Positions 15,628 to 23,593 of a DNA stretch of 64,000 nt are shown one piece after another. Under the pieces are notes generated by a model. The model did not search any database, was not told the origin of the DNA, and saw only the letters and a list, made by a program, of their open reading frames with translations. Location: NCBI GenBank assembly GCA_002364615.1, contig DEYP01000029.1, positions 51,820-115,819 of the forward strand. The letters are read 5' to 3'. The position numbers and the translations under genes are program-made. The number at the start of each line of letters is the position of its first letter. Positions within the stretch are counted from its first letter, which is position 1. This DNA comes from Arsukibacterium sp. UBA3155 (lineage in GTDB: Bacteria > Pseudomonadota > Gammaproteobacteria > Enterobacterales > Alteromonadaceae).

Positions 15628-16629
15628 ATGACAGCCACAAATTTAATTGATTTTAACGCTAAGCGCAATGGGGGTAACCAGGTGATAGCTGATACTGATG
15701 ATGGTTACACCAGAACGGCCAACGCCATTCAGGACCAATTGTGCAAAGCCGACCTTACCGGCGCCCAGTTCCGGGTGCTTAGTGCCATTATTCGTATTAC
15801 ATACGGTTACAACCAAAAAACCAACCGCATTACCAATACCTATTTGGCAGAGCTTACTGGTGTGTCTGAAAAGGGCGTTAGGTTATGCCTGGCTGAATTG
15901 CATAGCCGTAACATGATCACGCTGGAGAAAGCCGGCCTGATGAAACTGGTTGGCGTAAATAAGGTGATCAGCGAGTGGGTGGTTACCACCGGTAAAAGTG
16001 AAAAACAAAGCGCTAAAGGTAAGGCAAGCCGGAACAACAGTTCCGTACAAAGACGGAACAACGGTTCCTTTAAGGCGGTACAACAGTTACCACAAGACGG
16101 AAAAACAGTTCCGTACTCAGGGAACAGTAGTTCCAGCACTAAAGACAACCTTAAAGACAACTTACTAAAGACAACTAATAAAGATCTTGTGTCGCCGCCT
16201 GCGGCAGACGACCCAGACTTAAAACCTGATGCGGCCATTCAAAAGGGCAAAAATTGGGGTACAGCGGAAGACTTAGACACTGCCAACCAAATGGCGGCCA
16301 TTCTGCAAACCACTCTGGGTGAACACTACCGGCCCCCGGCACTGGCAACATGGGCTAACGACATTCGGCTGATGCGAACGCAAGACAGGCGGGCAGCCAA
16401 GCACATTATCACCCTGTTTGCATTGGCCAGCACGGATAACTTCTGGAAAACGAACATTCAGAGCCCGGCAGCACTGCGCAAAAACTGGGGCCGCCTGGCT
16501 GTGATGCATTCTGAACGGAAAAGCGGCTTTGGCAATGGCCAGAGCGGAATAACCATTGGCGAAAACGGCCAACCCATGACCCAGCAAGACTGGGGTAAAA
16601 AGGGCCGTGAATTGGCGGTGAAAGTATGA
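15628..16629 (+). CDS. Phage replication protein O-like
   Basis: The 333-residue protein starts with the phage replication protein O N-terminal domain: DDGYTRTANAIQDQLCKADLTGAQFRVLSAI then a winged helix with LAELTGVSEKGVRLCLAEL (about 70-90). This part binds the phage origin. A polar linker rich in Ser, Lys and Asn (about 125-200) leads to a C-terminal helicase-loader interaction region. The downstream DnaC-like gene overlaps its stop by 4 bp. The two together should recruit host DnaB. The hairpin-rich tract upstream or iterons inside the gene may hold the origin. Confidence 0.88.
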   Translation: MTATNLIDFNAKRNGGNQVIADTDDGYTRTANAIQDQLCKADLTGAQFRVLSAIIRITYGYNQKTNRITNTYLAELTGVSEKGVRLCLAELHSRNMITLEKAGLMKLVGVNKVISEWVVTTGKSEKQSAKGKASRNNSSVQRRNNGSFKAVQQLPQDGKTVPYSGNSSSSTKDNLKDNLLKTTNKDLVSPPAADDPDLKPDAAIQKGKNWGTAEDLDTANQMAAILQTTLGEHYRPPALATWANDIRLMRTQDRRAAKHIITLFALASTDNFWKTNIQSPAALRKNWGRLAVMHSERKSGFGNGQSGITIGENGQPMTQQDWGKKGRELAVKV

Positions 16630-17384
16630 ATAAGCCTGTTTTGTTAACCGTACCCCGCAGCATGATGGCCAAAGTGCAGGCCCATGCTAAACGTAGCGCG
16701 TTTAAGCCAGAAGATTACCAGGCATTTCACGAACGTGAAGCTCAGGCCGATTACCAGCGGCAGCAAGCGCAGATTGCAGCAGAACGCCACCAGCGTGACG
16801 TTAAAAAACTGCTGGACCGCAGTGGTGTGCAGGATATTTACCTTTCAGCCACGCTGGAAAGCTACCAGATTTACCGGCCAGAACAGCAAGCGGCAATTAC
16901 CAGCTGCCGTAAGTTTCTTCAGGGCTTTGGCCAGCATGGTGCTGTAAAAAACATGATTTTTTGCGGCAGCACCGGTACCGGCAAGAACCACATGGCCAGT
17001 GCTATATGCAACGCGCTTAACGCCAGCGGTAAAAGTGCCGTGGTTGCCACTGCGTTTGAAATACAAATGAAAGCCCGCGCGGGCCGGCGCCACGACAACC
17101 CCTTTACCGAAGAAAAGGTAATTGCCAGCTTTTCCGGTGTCGATTTGTTGGTGCTGGATGAAATAGAGCTTGGTAGCACGCAGGACCACGACGGCAAGAT
17201 AGTTAACGCGATTATTGATCAGCGGGTAACTGCCGGCAAAAGCACAATTCTGCTAACCAATATGAGTTTTGAGGAAGCGGCCGGCTTTCTGGGTGAGCGG
17301 ATAGCCGATCGGCTAGTAGGTAATTTCTACCTGGTGGAGTGTTTCTGGCCAAGTTACCGCACTAACAAACCGGTGGTGGCATGA
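16626..17384 (+). CDS. DnaC-like helicase-loader ATPase
   Basis: The 252-residue protein is an AAA+ ATPase of the DnaC/IstB type with Walker A GSTGTGKNH near residues 117-125 (usual final S/T-H replaced by N-H), Walker B LLVLDEIE near 176-183, and a sensor segment ILLTNMS. It would load host DnaB at the origin marked by the O-like protein, playing the role of lambda P. The start overlaps the O-like stop by 4 bp. Confidence 0.88.
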   Translation: MNKPVLLTVPRSMMAKVQAHAKRSAFKPEDYQAFHEREAQADYQRQQAQIAAERHQRDVKKLLDRSGVQDIYLSATLESYQIYRPEQQAAITSCRKFLQGFGQHGAVKNMIFCGSTGTGKNHMASAICNALNASGKSAVVATAFEIQMKARAGRRHDNPFTEEKVIASFSGVDLLVLDEIELGSTQDHDGKIVNAIIDQRVTAGKSTILLTNMSFEEAAGFLGERIADRLVGNFYLVECFWPSYRTNKPVVA

Positions 17385-17608
17385 GCTTGCCCGATTACAA
17401 CCTTTGCAACCAGAGCAAGGAAGCTCAGGAACAGGCGGCTGACGATACGCTGGCCTGTTACTGGCTGCACTTAAAAGCCGCTGGCAAGTTAAAGCGGCAC
17501 GAAATTAAAAAGCGCCTGGATGGAATGGCAGATGCACAGCGGGAACGGATGCGAGCTGCGCTTAACCGTAATTTACCTAAGTTTAAGGAAAGTAAGCATG
17601 CCGCTTAA
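17381..17608 (+). CDS. Hypothetical protein (75 aa)
   Basis: This short, charged, helical protein follows the DnaC-like gene with a 4-bp ATGA overlap. It is unrecognised. The central KRHEIKKRLDGM segment is basic, so nucleic-acid binding or helicase interaction is possible. Confidence 0.55.
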   Translation: MSLPDYNLCNQSKEAQEQAADDTLACYWLHLKAAGKLKRHEIKKRLDGMADAQRERMRAALNRNLPKFKESKHAA

Positions 17609-17801
17609 CAGTGAAGCCCAGTTTCATATTCAGGAAGCGATTAACCATTTACGCCAGGCTGGTGGCATTGTTCTGAAGCTGGCGCCGGCTGATCCTCAGT
17701 CAGTGTTCAGGCCCAGCGAGCTGGCCGGCAATGAATTACTGTTAATTGCGGATCACTTGAACAATGTTCGTGTAGTGGCAGCTAAGCAGGAAGTGCAGTA
17801 A
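17598..17801 (+). CDS. Hypothetical protein (67 aa)
   Basis: This is a small unrecognised helical protein. The ATG at 17598 is preceded by an AAGGAAAG-type ribosome-binding sequence and lies inside the end of the previous gene. It ends 2 nt before the tyrosine recombinase, consistent with one operon. Confidence 0.5.
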   Translation: MPLNSEAQFHIQEAINHLRQAGGIVLKLAPADPQSVFRPSELAGNELLLIADHLNNVRVVAAKQEVQ

Positions 17802-17803
17802 TT

Positions 17804-19012
17804 ATGCAGAGTATGTCGCTGGTGATATCTGATGCAGCAATAAGCCGTAGCGCAGCGGATCCGGCTATTGGTGAACTGCGCGACCAGCGGCACCCTTTGT
17901 TATTGCGGTTTCACAAAGGCCGGGATAAAGCCACCTGGTACATGGTGCGCTATGAGCACAGCCAGAAGAAGTTGCACCGGTTAGGTTACTGGCCAGTGCT
18001 GAAAACCAAGGATGCTCAGAGCATGTTGCCGGAAATGATAAAGCAGCTGGTAACTGGTGCTGATGTGCAGAACAGTCAGTTCGCGACAGTGGGCCAGCTG
18101 CTGCAGTGGTATACCGGCCGGATTGACCGGGAAACGGTTAAAAGTACCAGCCGGCGGAATGGGGTTAAAAGCGCTATTGAAAAGCACTTATTGCCCCGGC
18201 TGGGTGGTGTGATGATCCGCGATTTATCTAAGCTAGTTATCGATGAACGGTTAATGCTGCCACTGCAGAACGCTGAGCTTAAACCCTCTACCATTCGCCA
18301 GTACTTTGCTGTGCTGAAACGGGCCTTTAAAAGCGCCAATGAGCTGGGGCTGGTGTCAGTTAACCCGATGGCCGCCATGCGCTTTGGTGATCACATACAA
18401 CGACGCATTGAACCAAAGGCAGGTAAGTTGCTGGTGAGTGATACCGGGCGAACCATGGCGCTTATTATGGGCCTGCCGCAACCGGTTAAAACCCTGCTGC
18501 TATTTATGTTGATGTTTGCCACCCGCATTGGTGAAACCCGCAAGCTTAAGTGGGCCCACTTTGATTTTGAAGCCAGCCAGATAACCATACCGGCCGCCAT
18601 TACCAAGACCAGCGCTAACCATATTCTGCCCATTACTGAACAGGCCTGCGCCATGCTGCAGGAACTAAGCCCGTTATGTGGGGGTGAATACCTGTTCAGC
18701 AGTGGCAAGACTGAGCTAAGCCACAACGAAGCACAGAAGCGGGTGAGGGCAGCAGCGGGTGGTAAGTTCAGCGCCCACGACTTACGCAAACTGGCCAGAA
18801 GTGCGTGGGCAAATATGGGTATTGATTACTGGGTATCAGAGCGCCTGCTTAACCATAAGCAAAAGGGCCTAGATGCCGTGTATATAAAAGCTGATGCACT
18901 GGACGTAAAACACGCAGCCCTTAGCCAGTACCATGAATGGCTATTTGACGCATTTCAGCGCGTGCACAATGCAGGCATTGAGAAAAGCGACAATGACGGC
19001 AAAGCGACATAA
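17804..19012 (+). CDS. Second tyrosine recombinase, inside the replication module
   Basis: The 402-residue protein has a SAM-like core-binding domain (about 95-200) and a C-terminal catalytic domain with Arg in FATRIGETRKLKW, HDLRK (His-x-x-Arg), a later His in LLNHK and a Tyr in AVYIKAD. All catalytic positions appear intact. It lies far from the attachment sites and in the early rightward operon. It is distinct from the P4-type integrase at the right end. It could resolve multimers, act on a second site or be a relic of an earlier integration system. Confidence 0.88.
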   Translation: MQSMSLVISDAAISRSAADPAIGELRDQRHPLLLRFHKGRDKATWYMVRYEHSQKKLHRLGYWPVLKTKDAQSMLPEMIKQLVTGADVQNSQFATVGQLLQWYTGRIDRETVKSTSRRNGVKSAIEKHLLPRLGGVMIRDLSKLVIDERLMLPLQNAELKPSTIRQYFAVLKRAFKSANELGLVSVNPMAAMRFGDHIQRRIEPKAGKLLVSDTGRTMALIMGLPQPVKTLLLFMLMFATRIGETRKLKWAHFDFEASQITIPAAITKTSANHILPITEQACAMLQELSPLCGGEYLFSSGKTELSHNEAQKRVRAAAGGKFSAHDLRKLARSAWANMGIDYWVSERLLNHKQKGLDAVYIKADALDVKHAALSQYHEWLFDAFQRVHNAGIEKSDNDGKAT

Positions 19013-19073
19013 ATAAAGGCTTGTACGGCTGTTTAGATTTTTACTATACGGAACATTTTAATAGGGGTGTTTA

Positions 19074-19532
19074 GTGTTAATTATTGGCATTGATCCGGAC
19101 CTGACCGCCAGCGGTGTTGCTGTGATAACACTGGATAAGTGCATTGTTGAAATGCAACGGGTTAAGTTCTGCCAGCTGGTCGACTATATACAGCTGCAAG
19201 CCATGAAAGTGGACGGCCGGATCCTGATTAAAATGGAAGACCCAAATACTATTAAGCCGACATTCCCCAGGGCGATACACAAAGCCATGAACCGCCAGGC
19301 AGTAAACAACAGGATCAGCCAGAACGTGGGTCAAGTTAAAGCCGTGGCCACATTAATATTGGAAGTGCTTAAAGCAACTGGTTACAACGTTACACCATGC
19401 CGGCCATTAGTGGGTGGCCATAAATCCAGATGTAAAATGGATTATCGTTACTTTAATCAGCTAACTGGCTGGGACAAGCGCAGTAATGAAGATTGTCGGG
19501 ATGCGGCACTTATAGCTTTGTTTGGTGGTTGA
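19074..19532 (+). CDS. RuvC-like Holliday junction resolvase
   Basis: The RNase H-fold pattern is visible: GIDPDLTASG (Asp7) at the N-terminus, MEDP (Glu55, Asp56) in the middle and a C-terminal EDCRDAAL acidic cluster. At 152 residues it is the size of RuvC/phage resolvases. It starts with GTG at 19074 after AGGGG. It probably resolves junctions or trims branches before packaging and replaces lambda Rap/RusA functions in this position. Confidence 0.8.
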   Translation: MLIIGIDPDLTASGVAVITLDKCIVEMQRVKFCQLVDYIQLQAMKVDGRILIKMEDPNTIKPTFPRAIHKAMNRQAVNNRISQNVGQVKAVATLILEVLKATGYNVTPCRPLVGGHKSRCKMDYRYFNQLTGWDKRSNEDCRDAALIALFGG

Positions 19533-19781
19533 ATGACTATACAGCAGCAGCCTGAAGTAATGACCGGCGGTTTTATCCTCAGAGCCAACCGCAAGCGCAT
19601 TGGTTTTACGCAGGAGCAGGTTGCTGAAATGATGGATATGTCATTAAGAACATACCAAGGCTGGGAGCGCGACCGGTCGGATCCTTCGTTTGGTGATGTT
19701 ATGGCTATCTGTGAGTGTGTTTTTAAAATTGATGTGTTGGATGCAATAGTAGTTGCCCAGGAGGCGAAAGATGAACATTAA
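19533..19781 (+). CDS. XRE-type helix-turn-helix regulator
   Basis: The 82-residue protein carries a helix-turn-helix (FTQEQVAEMMDMSLRTYQGWE, about 25-45) followed by a helical dimer segment. It starts immediately after the RuvC-like stop. It may act together with the following Q-like protein in late gene control. Confidence 0.75.
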   Translation: MTIQQQPEVMTGGFILRANRKRIGFTQEQVAEMMDMSLRTYQGWERDRSDPSFGDVMAICECVFKIDVLDAIVVAQEAKDEH

Positions 19782-20109
19782 AGAGTTGCACAAGCAGCTT
19801 ATAAGCTGGGGTAAGTTCTGGGCTGCTAAAGAATCATTGCAGGGTTATGCTAGTACCAGTGTTACCGAACGCTGCTGCCAGGTGCTTAGAACAGGTATAT
19901 GGGCCAGCTCTGATAAGCACTTGTTCAATCACCAGGCTGATAACTTATACGTGCCAGACTGGATTGCTTGTATCGACCACTGCCTTAATGAACTGCCGCC
20001 ATCCCACCGCCGGGTGATTAACCGCCGATATATAAAACAGGTTAAGTTAAACAGTACCGAGCGCATCGCGCTTTGGCATGCACAAGCTGGTATTTTAGCT
20101 ATATACTGA
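19771..20109 (+). CDS. Antitermination Q-like protein, short C-terminus
   Basis: The 112-residue protein resembles the phage antitermination Q (type 2) family: WGKFWAAKES near the start and DWIACIDHCLNELPPSHRRVINRRYI in the second half. The usual sigma-region-4-like helix-turn-helix end is brief here (STERIALWHAQAGILAIY), so the gene may be trimmed or divergent. The ATG at 19771 follows AGGAGGCG and overlaps the XRE gene. It sits right before the late region, as expected for Q. Confidence 0.65.
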   Translation: MNIKELHKQLISWGKFWAAKESLQGYASTSVTERCCQVLRTGIWASSDKHLFNHQADNLYVPDWIACIDHCLNELPPSHRRVINRRYIKQVKLNSTERIALWHAQAGILAIY

Positions 20110-20136
20110 AAAAAAATAAAAAAGGTATATAACTGA

Positions 20137-20811
20137 GTGGAAGATAAAAAGTTTGCAACTTTAAAAGTTATAAAAGCAAGGCGGAGACTGCTTTTGAGAG
20201 GCCCTGTGCACATTTTCTTGGTGGTTTTCATATGCTGGTTAACTATATTTTCATTTAATTACTTCGAAAAATGCTGGGTAAAAACTGATTATTTTTGTCC
20301 AACAATTGAAGGTGGCAACCATATATTTAAATGGGTCATTGCTATTACGCAGTTTTTTGGTATCGGCCTACTGCTATGGGATTTAGATTCGAGAATGCAG
20401 ACTCTTACTGGGGCAAAATTAAAAACATACTTTTTTGATAAATTGAAAGGTTGGTATTACCTTTGGTTTATACGGAACCACAATGTGGGGGCGCACTCAG
20501 AGATGCCAATGTTGGTAAGTGGCGTGGCTGCTACTTCGTATGAGGAGCAGAAAGCTACAATAGAAGCACAGCTTGCCTATCTACAAAAGAGAATATCTGA
20601 AACTGATTCAAGGCTTGCTTTAGAGAGCCAAGAGAGAAAGAAACTAGAAGGTAAACTAAAATCTGATATTAATAAGGTATATAAGGCTATAGATGAATCT
20701 AAAGATAAGGTGATGGAGACTGTAACTAAGGTTCATGTTGGCGGTTATACAAGGCAATTGTGGTCAATTTTTTTTATTGCCTACTCTGCTCTGTTAAGTG
20801 TTTACGTTTAA
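20137..20811 (+). CDS. Membrane protein with C-terminal coiled coil, probable cargo gene
   Basis: The 224-residue protein has a basic N-terminus, a membrane span at about 24-42, a second at about 66-82, a coiled-coil at about 130-190 (EEQKATIEAQLAYLQKRI and following heptads), and a final hydrophobic segment at about 207-223. It starts with GTG. Base composition is clearly AT-richer than neighbours. It lies between the Q-like gene and the lysis genes with a strong terminator downstream, a common place for lysogenic or exclusion genes. No family is recognised. Confidence 0.65.
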   Translation: MEDKKFATLKVIKARRRLLLRGPVHIFLVVFICWLTIFSFNYFEKCWVKTDYFCPTIEGGNHIFKWVIAITQFFGIGLLLWDLDSRMQTLTGAKLKTYFFDKLKGWYYLWFIRNHNVGAHSEMPMLVSGVAATSYEEQKATIEAQLAYLQKRISETDSRLALESQERKKLEGKLKSDINKVYKAIDESKDKVMETVTKVHVGGYTRQLWSIFFIAYSALLSVYV

Positions 20812-20930
20812 ATATTATAAATTAATTTTAAACCCGCCATTTTTGGCGTGTTTTATGGCGTTGAAATAAGCTATTTTTCTCTAAGCTTGCAAGAGCTGTA
20901 ACTTCCCTCGGTTACGCAAATCACATACAG

Positions 20931-20962
20931 AACCCCAGTCCTCAGCTGGGGTTTGCTTTTTT
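20931..20962 (+). terminator. Rho-independent terminator
   Basis: AACCCCAG and CTGGGGTT arms (20931-20953) with a 7-base loop are followed by a T-rich tract. It ends the early/regulatory transcript carrying the 224-residue membrane protein; a Q-type antiterminator would be expected to read through it. Confidence 0.8.
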
Positions 20963-21034
20963 GAGGTTGCACCAGCCTTGACAGTTTCACTATATGAATT
21001 ACATTTTAAATAAATGTTTCAAATAGGTGTCAGC

Positions 21035-21262
21035 ATGGTAGCAGCATCAGAAGCAGAGTTATTGAATGAACTCAGGGAATGGAAAGCTCACGGCAATTCA
21101 TTGAGCAAGTTATTAGTAGTAAAGCCGGTATCAGATGGCATCCAGTTGGCTGTACCGAGGTACAACAACGGCCAGCACATTGCATGCTGGCCAACAATGC
21201 CAAGTTACGCAGCTGCATATGCTGCATACGGTGAAATGCTTGATAAGGTATTGGGCTGCTGA
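21035..21262 (+). CDS. Hypothetical protein (75 aa)
   Basis: This is a small unrecognised protein at the start of the late region. The ATG at 21035 follows AGGTG; an alternative ATG at 21014 would add seven residues. It has a helical N-terminus and a beta-rich middle and could be a single small domain. Confidence 0.5.
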   Translation: MVAASEAELLNELREWKAHGNSLSKLLVVKPVSDGIQLAVPRYNNGQHIACWPTMPSYAAAYAAYGEMLDKVLGC

Positions 21263-21327
21263 AAGCTCATTCCAGCAAAAATTAAGTCGCCGGTTTCTTT
21301 TCTATTTCACAGTACCACTGATATTAT

Positions 21328-21343
21328 ATGTATATTTATACAG
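21328..21343. promoter_or_regulatory. LexA-box-like sequence
   Basis: ATGT-ATATTTAT-ACAG matches the CTGT-N8-ACAG LexA consensus except for the first base, and lies 12 bp before the ATG at 21356. If real, the following gene would respond to DNA damage in step with prophage induction. Confidence 0.35.
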
Positions 21344-21355
21344 TATTGGTGGTGA

Positions 21356-21709
21356 ATGCCCTGCATCAGACGGCGCTACAATTACGGCATTATTTATCTG
21401 CGGCCAGAGCCTATACGCAGTAAGTCTTTGGCTGGTCAAACATTAGATGTGGTGACGAGAGGCAATGACTTTAAGCGAATCGCTTTTCACGGGTTCATCG
21501 ATATTGGCAAGGTTCCAGCGTGTACGCCCAGAGTTAAACTGATAAACATATCCGGCTTTAATGCCTCAGCCAGTGAAATGGGCGACTGGGTGGATTACGG
21601 AATGAATGCCGTAATGCTCGGGGCCTACTTCAACGCTGGGGTGTGGCTGGTTCTGGATCATGGCTTGCCAGTGGCTTGGTGTGATGCGGTTCGTATATTG
21701 CCAAAGTAA
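21356..21709 (+). CDS. Hypothetical protein (117 aa)
   Basis: This unrecognised protein has a basic N-terminus (RRRYNYG) and a beta-rich remainder. It starts after GGTGGTGA. It stands alone between a LexA-box-like motif and a terminator at 21730-21747, so it may be an independent damage-inducible gene. Confidence 0.5.
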   Translation: MPCIRRRYNYGIIYLRPEPIRSKSLAGQTLDVVTRGNDFKRIAFHGFIDIGKVPACTPRVKLINISGFNASASEMGDWVDYGMNAVMLGAYFNAGVWLVLDHGLPVAWCDAVRILPK

Positions 21710-21729
21710 TTAAACTGAATTTTTAAACA

Positions 21730-21751
21730 AACCCGGTTCGCCGGGTTTTTT
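21730..21751 (+). terminator. Rho-independent terminator
   Basis: AACCCGG-TTCG-CCGGGTT hairpin followed by a T-run, between the 117-residue gene and the endolysin gene. Confidence 0.85.
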
Positions 21752-21765
21752 ATTGGGAAAATGAA

Positions 21766-22140
21766 ATGGACTGGTCCAACTATCCGAACTTCAGCAAGGC
21801 TGAGTTTGATTGCAAGCACACTGGCAAGTGTGAAATGGAGCCAGCATTCATGGATCGACTACAGACCCTGCGCATTGCTTTTGGTAAGCCAATGCAGATA
21901 AGCAGCGGTTACCGCGCACCACAACACCCTATTGAAGCCGCTAAGGCTAAGCCTGGACCACACAGTACCGGCCGCGCCTGCGATGTGGTTGTTCGTGGAT
22001 CTGATGCATTAAAGCTGGTCGAGTTAGCAATTAAGCACGGCTTTACCGGTATAGGCGTTAACCAGAAAGGTAACGCACGATTCATCCACCTGGACGACTT
22101 GAGCAGCATCGATGGCCGGCCAACTATCTGGAGTTACTAA
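21766..22140 (+). CDS. Peptidase M15-family endolysin
   Basis: The 124-residue protein is a zinc D-Ala-D-Ala carboxypeptidase/endopeptidase of the M15 family. The ligands appear as His66 and Asp73 in HSTGRACD and His108 in RFIHLDD, with SGYRAP before them. It has no signal peptide, so it would rely on a holin to reach peptidoglycan. It opens the lysis cassette, followed by two small genes. Confidence 0.88.
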   Translation: MDWSNYPNFSKAEFDCKHTGKCEMEPAFMDRLQTLRIAFGKPMQISSGYRAPQHPIEAAKAKPGPHSTGRACDVVVRGSDALKLVELAIKHGFTGIGVNQKGNARFIHLDDLSSIDGRPTIWSY

Positions 22141-22141
22141 A

Positions 22142-22345
22142 ATGCCAGCATTTCTATTAAAGGTTGTTAAAGGCCTGGCCATTCACTTTGCTACTAAGTA
22201 TGCAGCAGAGCTGTTGGTTAAGGCTGCCATCGAGGCGATGGAGAAAGCAGCTAAACGCACCAGCACTGTTATTGATGATGAGATAGTCGCTAAGGTTAAG
22301 GCTGATCGCGACACCATTATCAGTATCGTACGTGGTAAAGGTTAG
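22142..22345 (+). CDS. Small lysis-cassette protein (67 aa)
   Basis: An amphipathic protein whose N-terminal half is hydrophobic and Ala-rich (FLLKVVKGLAIHFATKYAAELLVKAA is broken by Lys), with a charged C-terminus. It lies 1 nt after the endolysin stop. It could be a holin- or pinholin-like membrane-active peptide, but it lacks a clean span, so this is tentative. Confidence 0.5.
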   Translation: MPAFLLKVVKGLAIHFATKYAAELLVKAAIEAMEKAAKRTSTVIDDEIVAKVKADRDTIISIVRGKG

Positions 22346-22348
22346 CAG

Positions 22349-22657
22349 ATGCCTGATCAGCATATGAATCCGGAAGTGCCTACTAAGTGGGGCCCAGACA
22401 AACGCAGCTGGCATCTGGATAAAACAATAAGCGTTGGCCACCTGGTTAGTACTCTGATCATTGCTGTGTCTGTGTTCGGCTGGGCAGTGACGCTAGATAA
22501 GCGAGTGGAACAAAATGCGCTGGCTATCATTTACTTAAAAGAGCAGCAGCATGCTGAGCAGAAGCGCGTTGAGCAGCTGCGCAGTGAGATTAAGCAAGAC
22601 CTGCGTGATATCAATCATAAGCTGGACAGGCTGATTGAAAGCCAGGCTAAGCGCTGA
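22349..22657 (+). CDS. Single-span coiled-coil protein, holin/spanin-like
   Basis: The 102-residue protein has one membrane span (about 29-46, VGHLVSTLIIAVSVFGWAV) after a polar N-terminus and then a long charged coiled coil. This plan matches phage holin-associated or i-spanin-like proteins. It lies between the lysis genes and the HNH gene, overlapping the latter as TGATG. Confidence 0.6.
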   Translation: MPDQHMNPEVPTKWGPDKRSWHLDKTISVGHLVSTLIIAVSVFGWAVTLDKRVEQNALAIIYLKEQQHAEQKRVEQLRSEIKQDLRDINHKLDRLIESQAKR

Positions 22658-23022
22658 TGCCACGTACCAGCAAGCCATGCCGTAAGTGCAAGACTGTGCT
22701 CACCCGTGATGCATCTGGTTACTGCGAAGCATGCAAGCCTGCAGATGATAGCAATTGGTCAGGCTGGCAGCGTCAGCGCGGCAACCGACACGAGCGTGGA
22801 TATGGTAGTAAGTGGCAGGTTTTACGTGCAGAAATTCTGGAACGTGATGAGCATCTGTGTCAGATCTGCATCAATAGCGGCGTGTTCACCAGAGCCACTC
22901 ACGTTGACCACATTAAGCCAAAGGCACAAGGAGGCACCGACGATAGGGCGAACCTGCAAGGTCTCTGCAAACCGTGTCACGATGCCAAGACGGCCACAGA
23001 ACGGACAGGGGGGGCGGGGTAA
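22657..23022 (+). CDS. Phage HNH endonuclease (packaging-associated)
   Basis: The 121-residue protein has two zinc-knuckle pairs: CRKC/CEAC at the N-terminus and, in the HNH core, CQIC, then DHI in HVDHIKPKAQGG and CKPCH. HNH genes beside terS are typical of HK97-type cos phages, where the nuclease works with terminase in cutting or packaging. It ends in a G-rich tract (23008-23019) that could belong to a cos site. Confidence 0.88.
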   Translation: MPRTSKPCRKCKTVLTRDASGYCEACKPADDSNWSGWQRQRGNRHERGYGSKWQVLRAEILERDEHLCQICINSGVFTRATHVDHIKPKAQGGTDDRANLQGLCKPCHDAKTATERTGGAG

Positions 23023-23116
23023 ATCTCTACAGCCTGGCCCAGCTGTACCGCCCCTTAAGTCAGATTTTTACACCCGCGAAATTAAAAGTTTAACCCGGCG
23101 GGGTGGTTGAGGTTTT

Positions 23117-23593
23117 ATGTCAGGTACACAAATCGTTGCCGGCCGGGGGCGCAAGCCAAAGCCTACGGCTCGTAAACGTGCTGCTGGTAACCCTGGCAAA
23201 CGCAAACTGAATGATCAGGAGCCCGACTTTTCAATTATCCATTCGGTAGAGACGCCAGAGTGGCTATCTGAAAATGCTCGGGTCATGTTTAAGCTGGTAA
23301 CCGATGAACTATGCCGCGAGCAGGTTCTGACCGCTACCGACTTACACAACGTTGAAGCGTTCTGCACCAGTTATTCAAACTGGCGGTTGGCTCAGTCTGA
23401 AATTGACCAGAACGGGATCACGGTTGAAGGGGCCATGGGTGGGTTGATCAAGAACCCTGCAGTAACCGTGGCCAATGAGTCACTGCGCCAGCTGGTCACT
23501 TTCGGGTCCTTGCTTGGTCTGGACCCATCCAGCCGCAGCCGGTTAATTGGCGCTGCCAAAAAGCCAGCTGGTAACCAGTTCTCAGAGTTTTAA
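23117..23593 (+). CDS. terS: Terminase small subunit, P27 family
   Basis: The 158-residue protein shows the P27 pattern: basic N-terminus (GRGRKPKPTARKRAAGNPGKR), then WLSENARVMFK, LTATDLHNVEAFC and a helical tail with NPAVTVANESLRQL. It recognises phage DNA for packaging. It abuts terL directly with no gap. Confidence 0.9.
   Translation: MSGTQIVAGRGRKPKPTARKRAAGNPGKRKLNDQEPDFSIIHSVETPEWLSENARVMFKLVTDELCREQVLTATDLHNVEAFCTSYSNWRLAQSEIDQNGITVEGAMGGLIKNPAVTVANESLRQLVTFGSLLGLDPSSRSRLIGAAKKPAGNQFSEF

Noticed and set aside
15290-15631. 113-codon open frame in the hairpin-rich tract
   Set aside because: Residue content is Cys/Arg/Ser-rich and unlike a folded protein, there is no ribosome-binding sequence, and it overlaps dense hairpins and the O-like gene start.
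15628-17384. O-like/DnaC-like pair as a host chromosomal locus
   Set aside because: Order after cro and cII, overlapping genes and phage-type domains place it in the prophage replication module.
21135-21446. 103-codon open frame overlapping two small genes
   Set aside because: It overlaps both neighbours in another frame and lacks a ribosome-binding sequence; the genes at 21035 and 21356 explain the region better.
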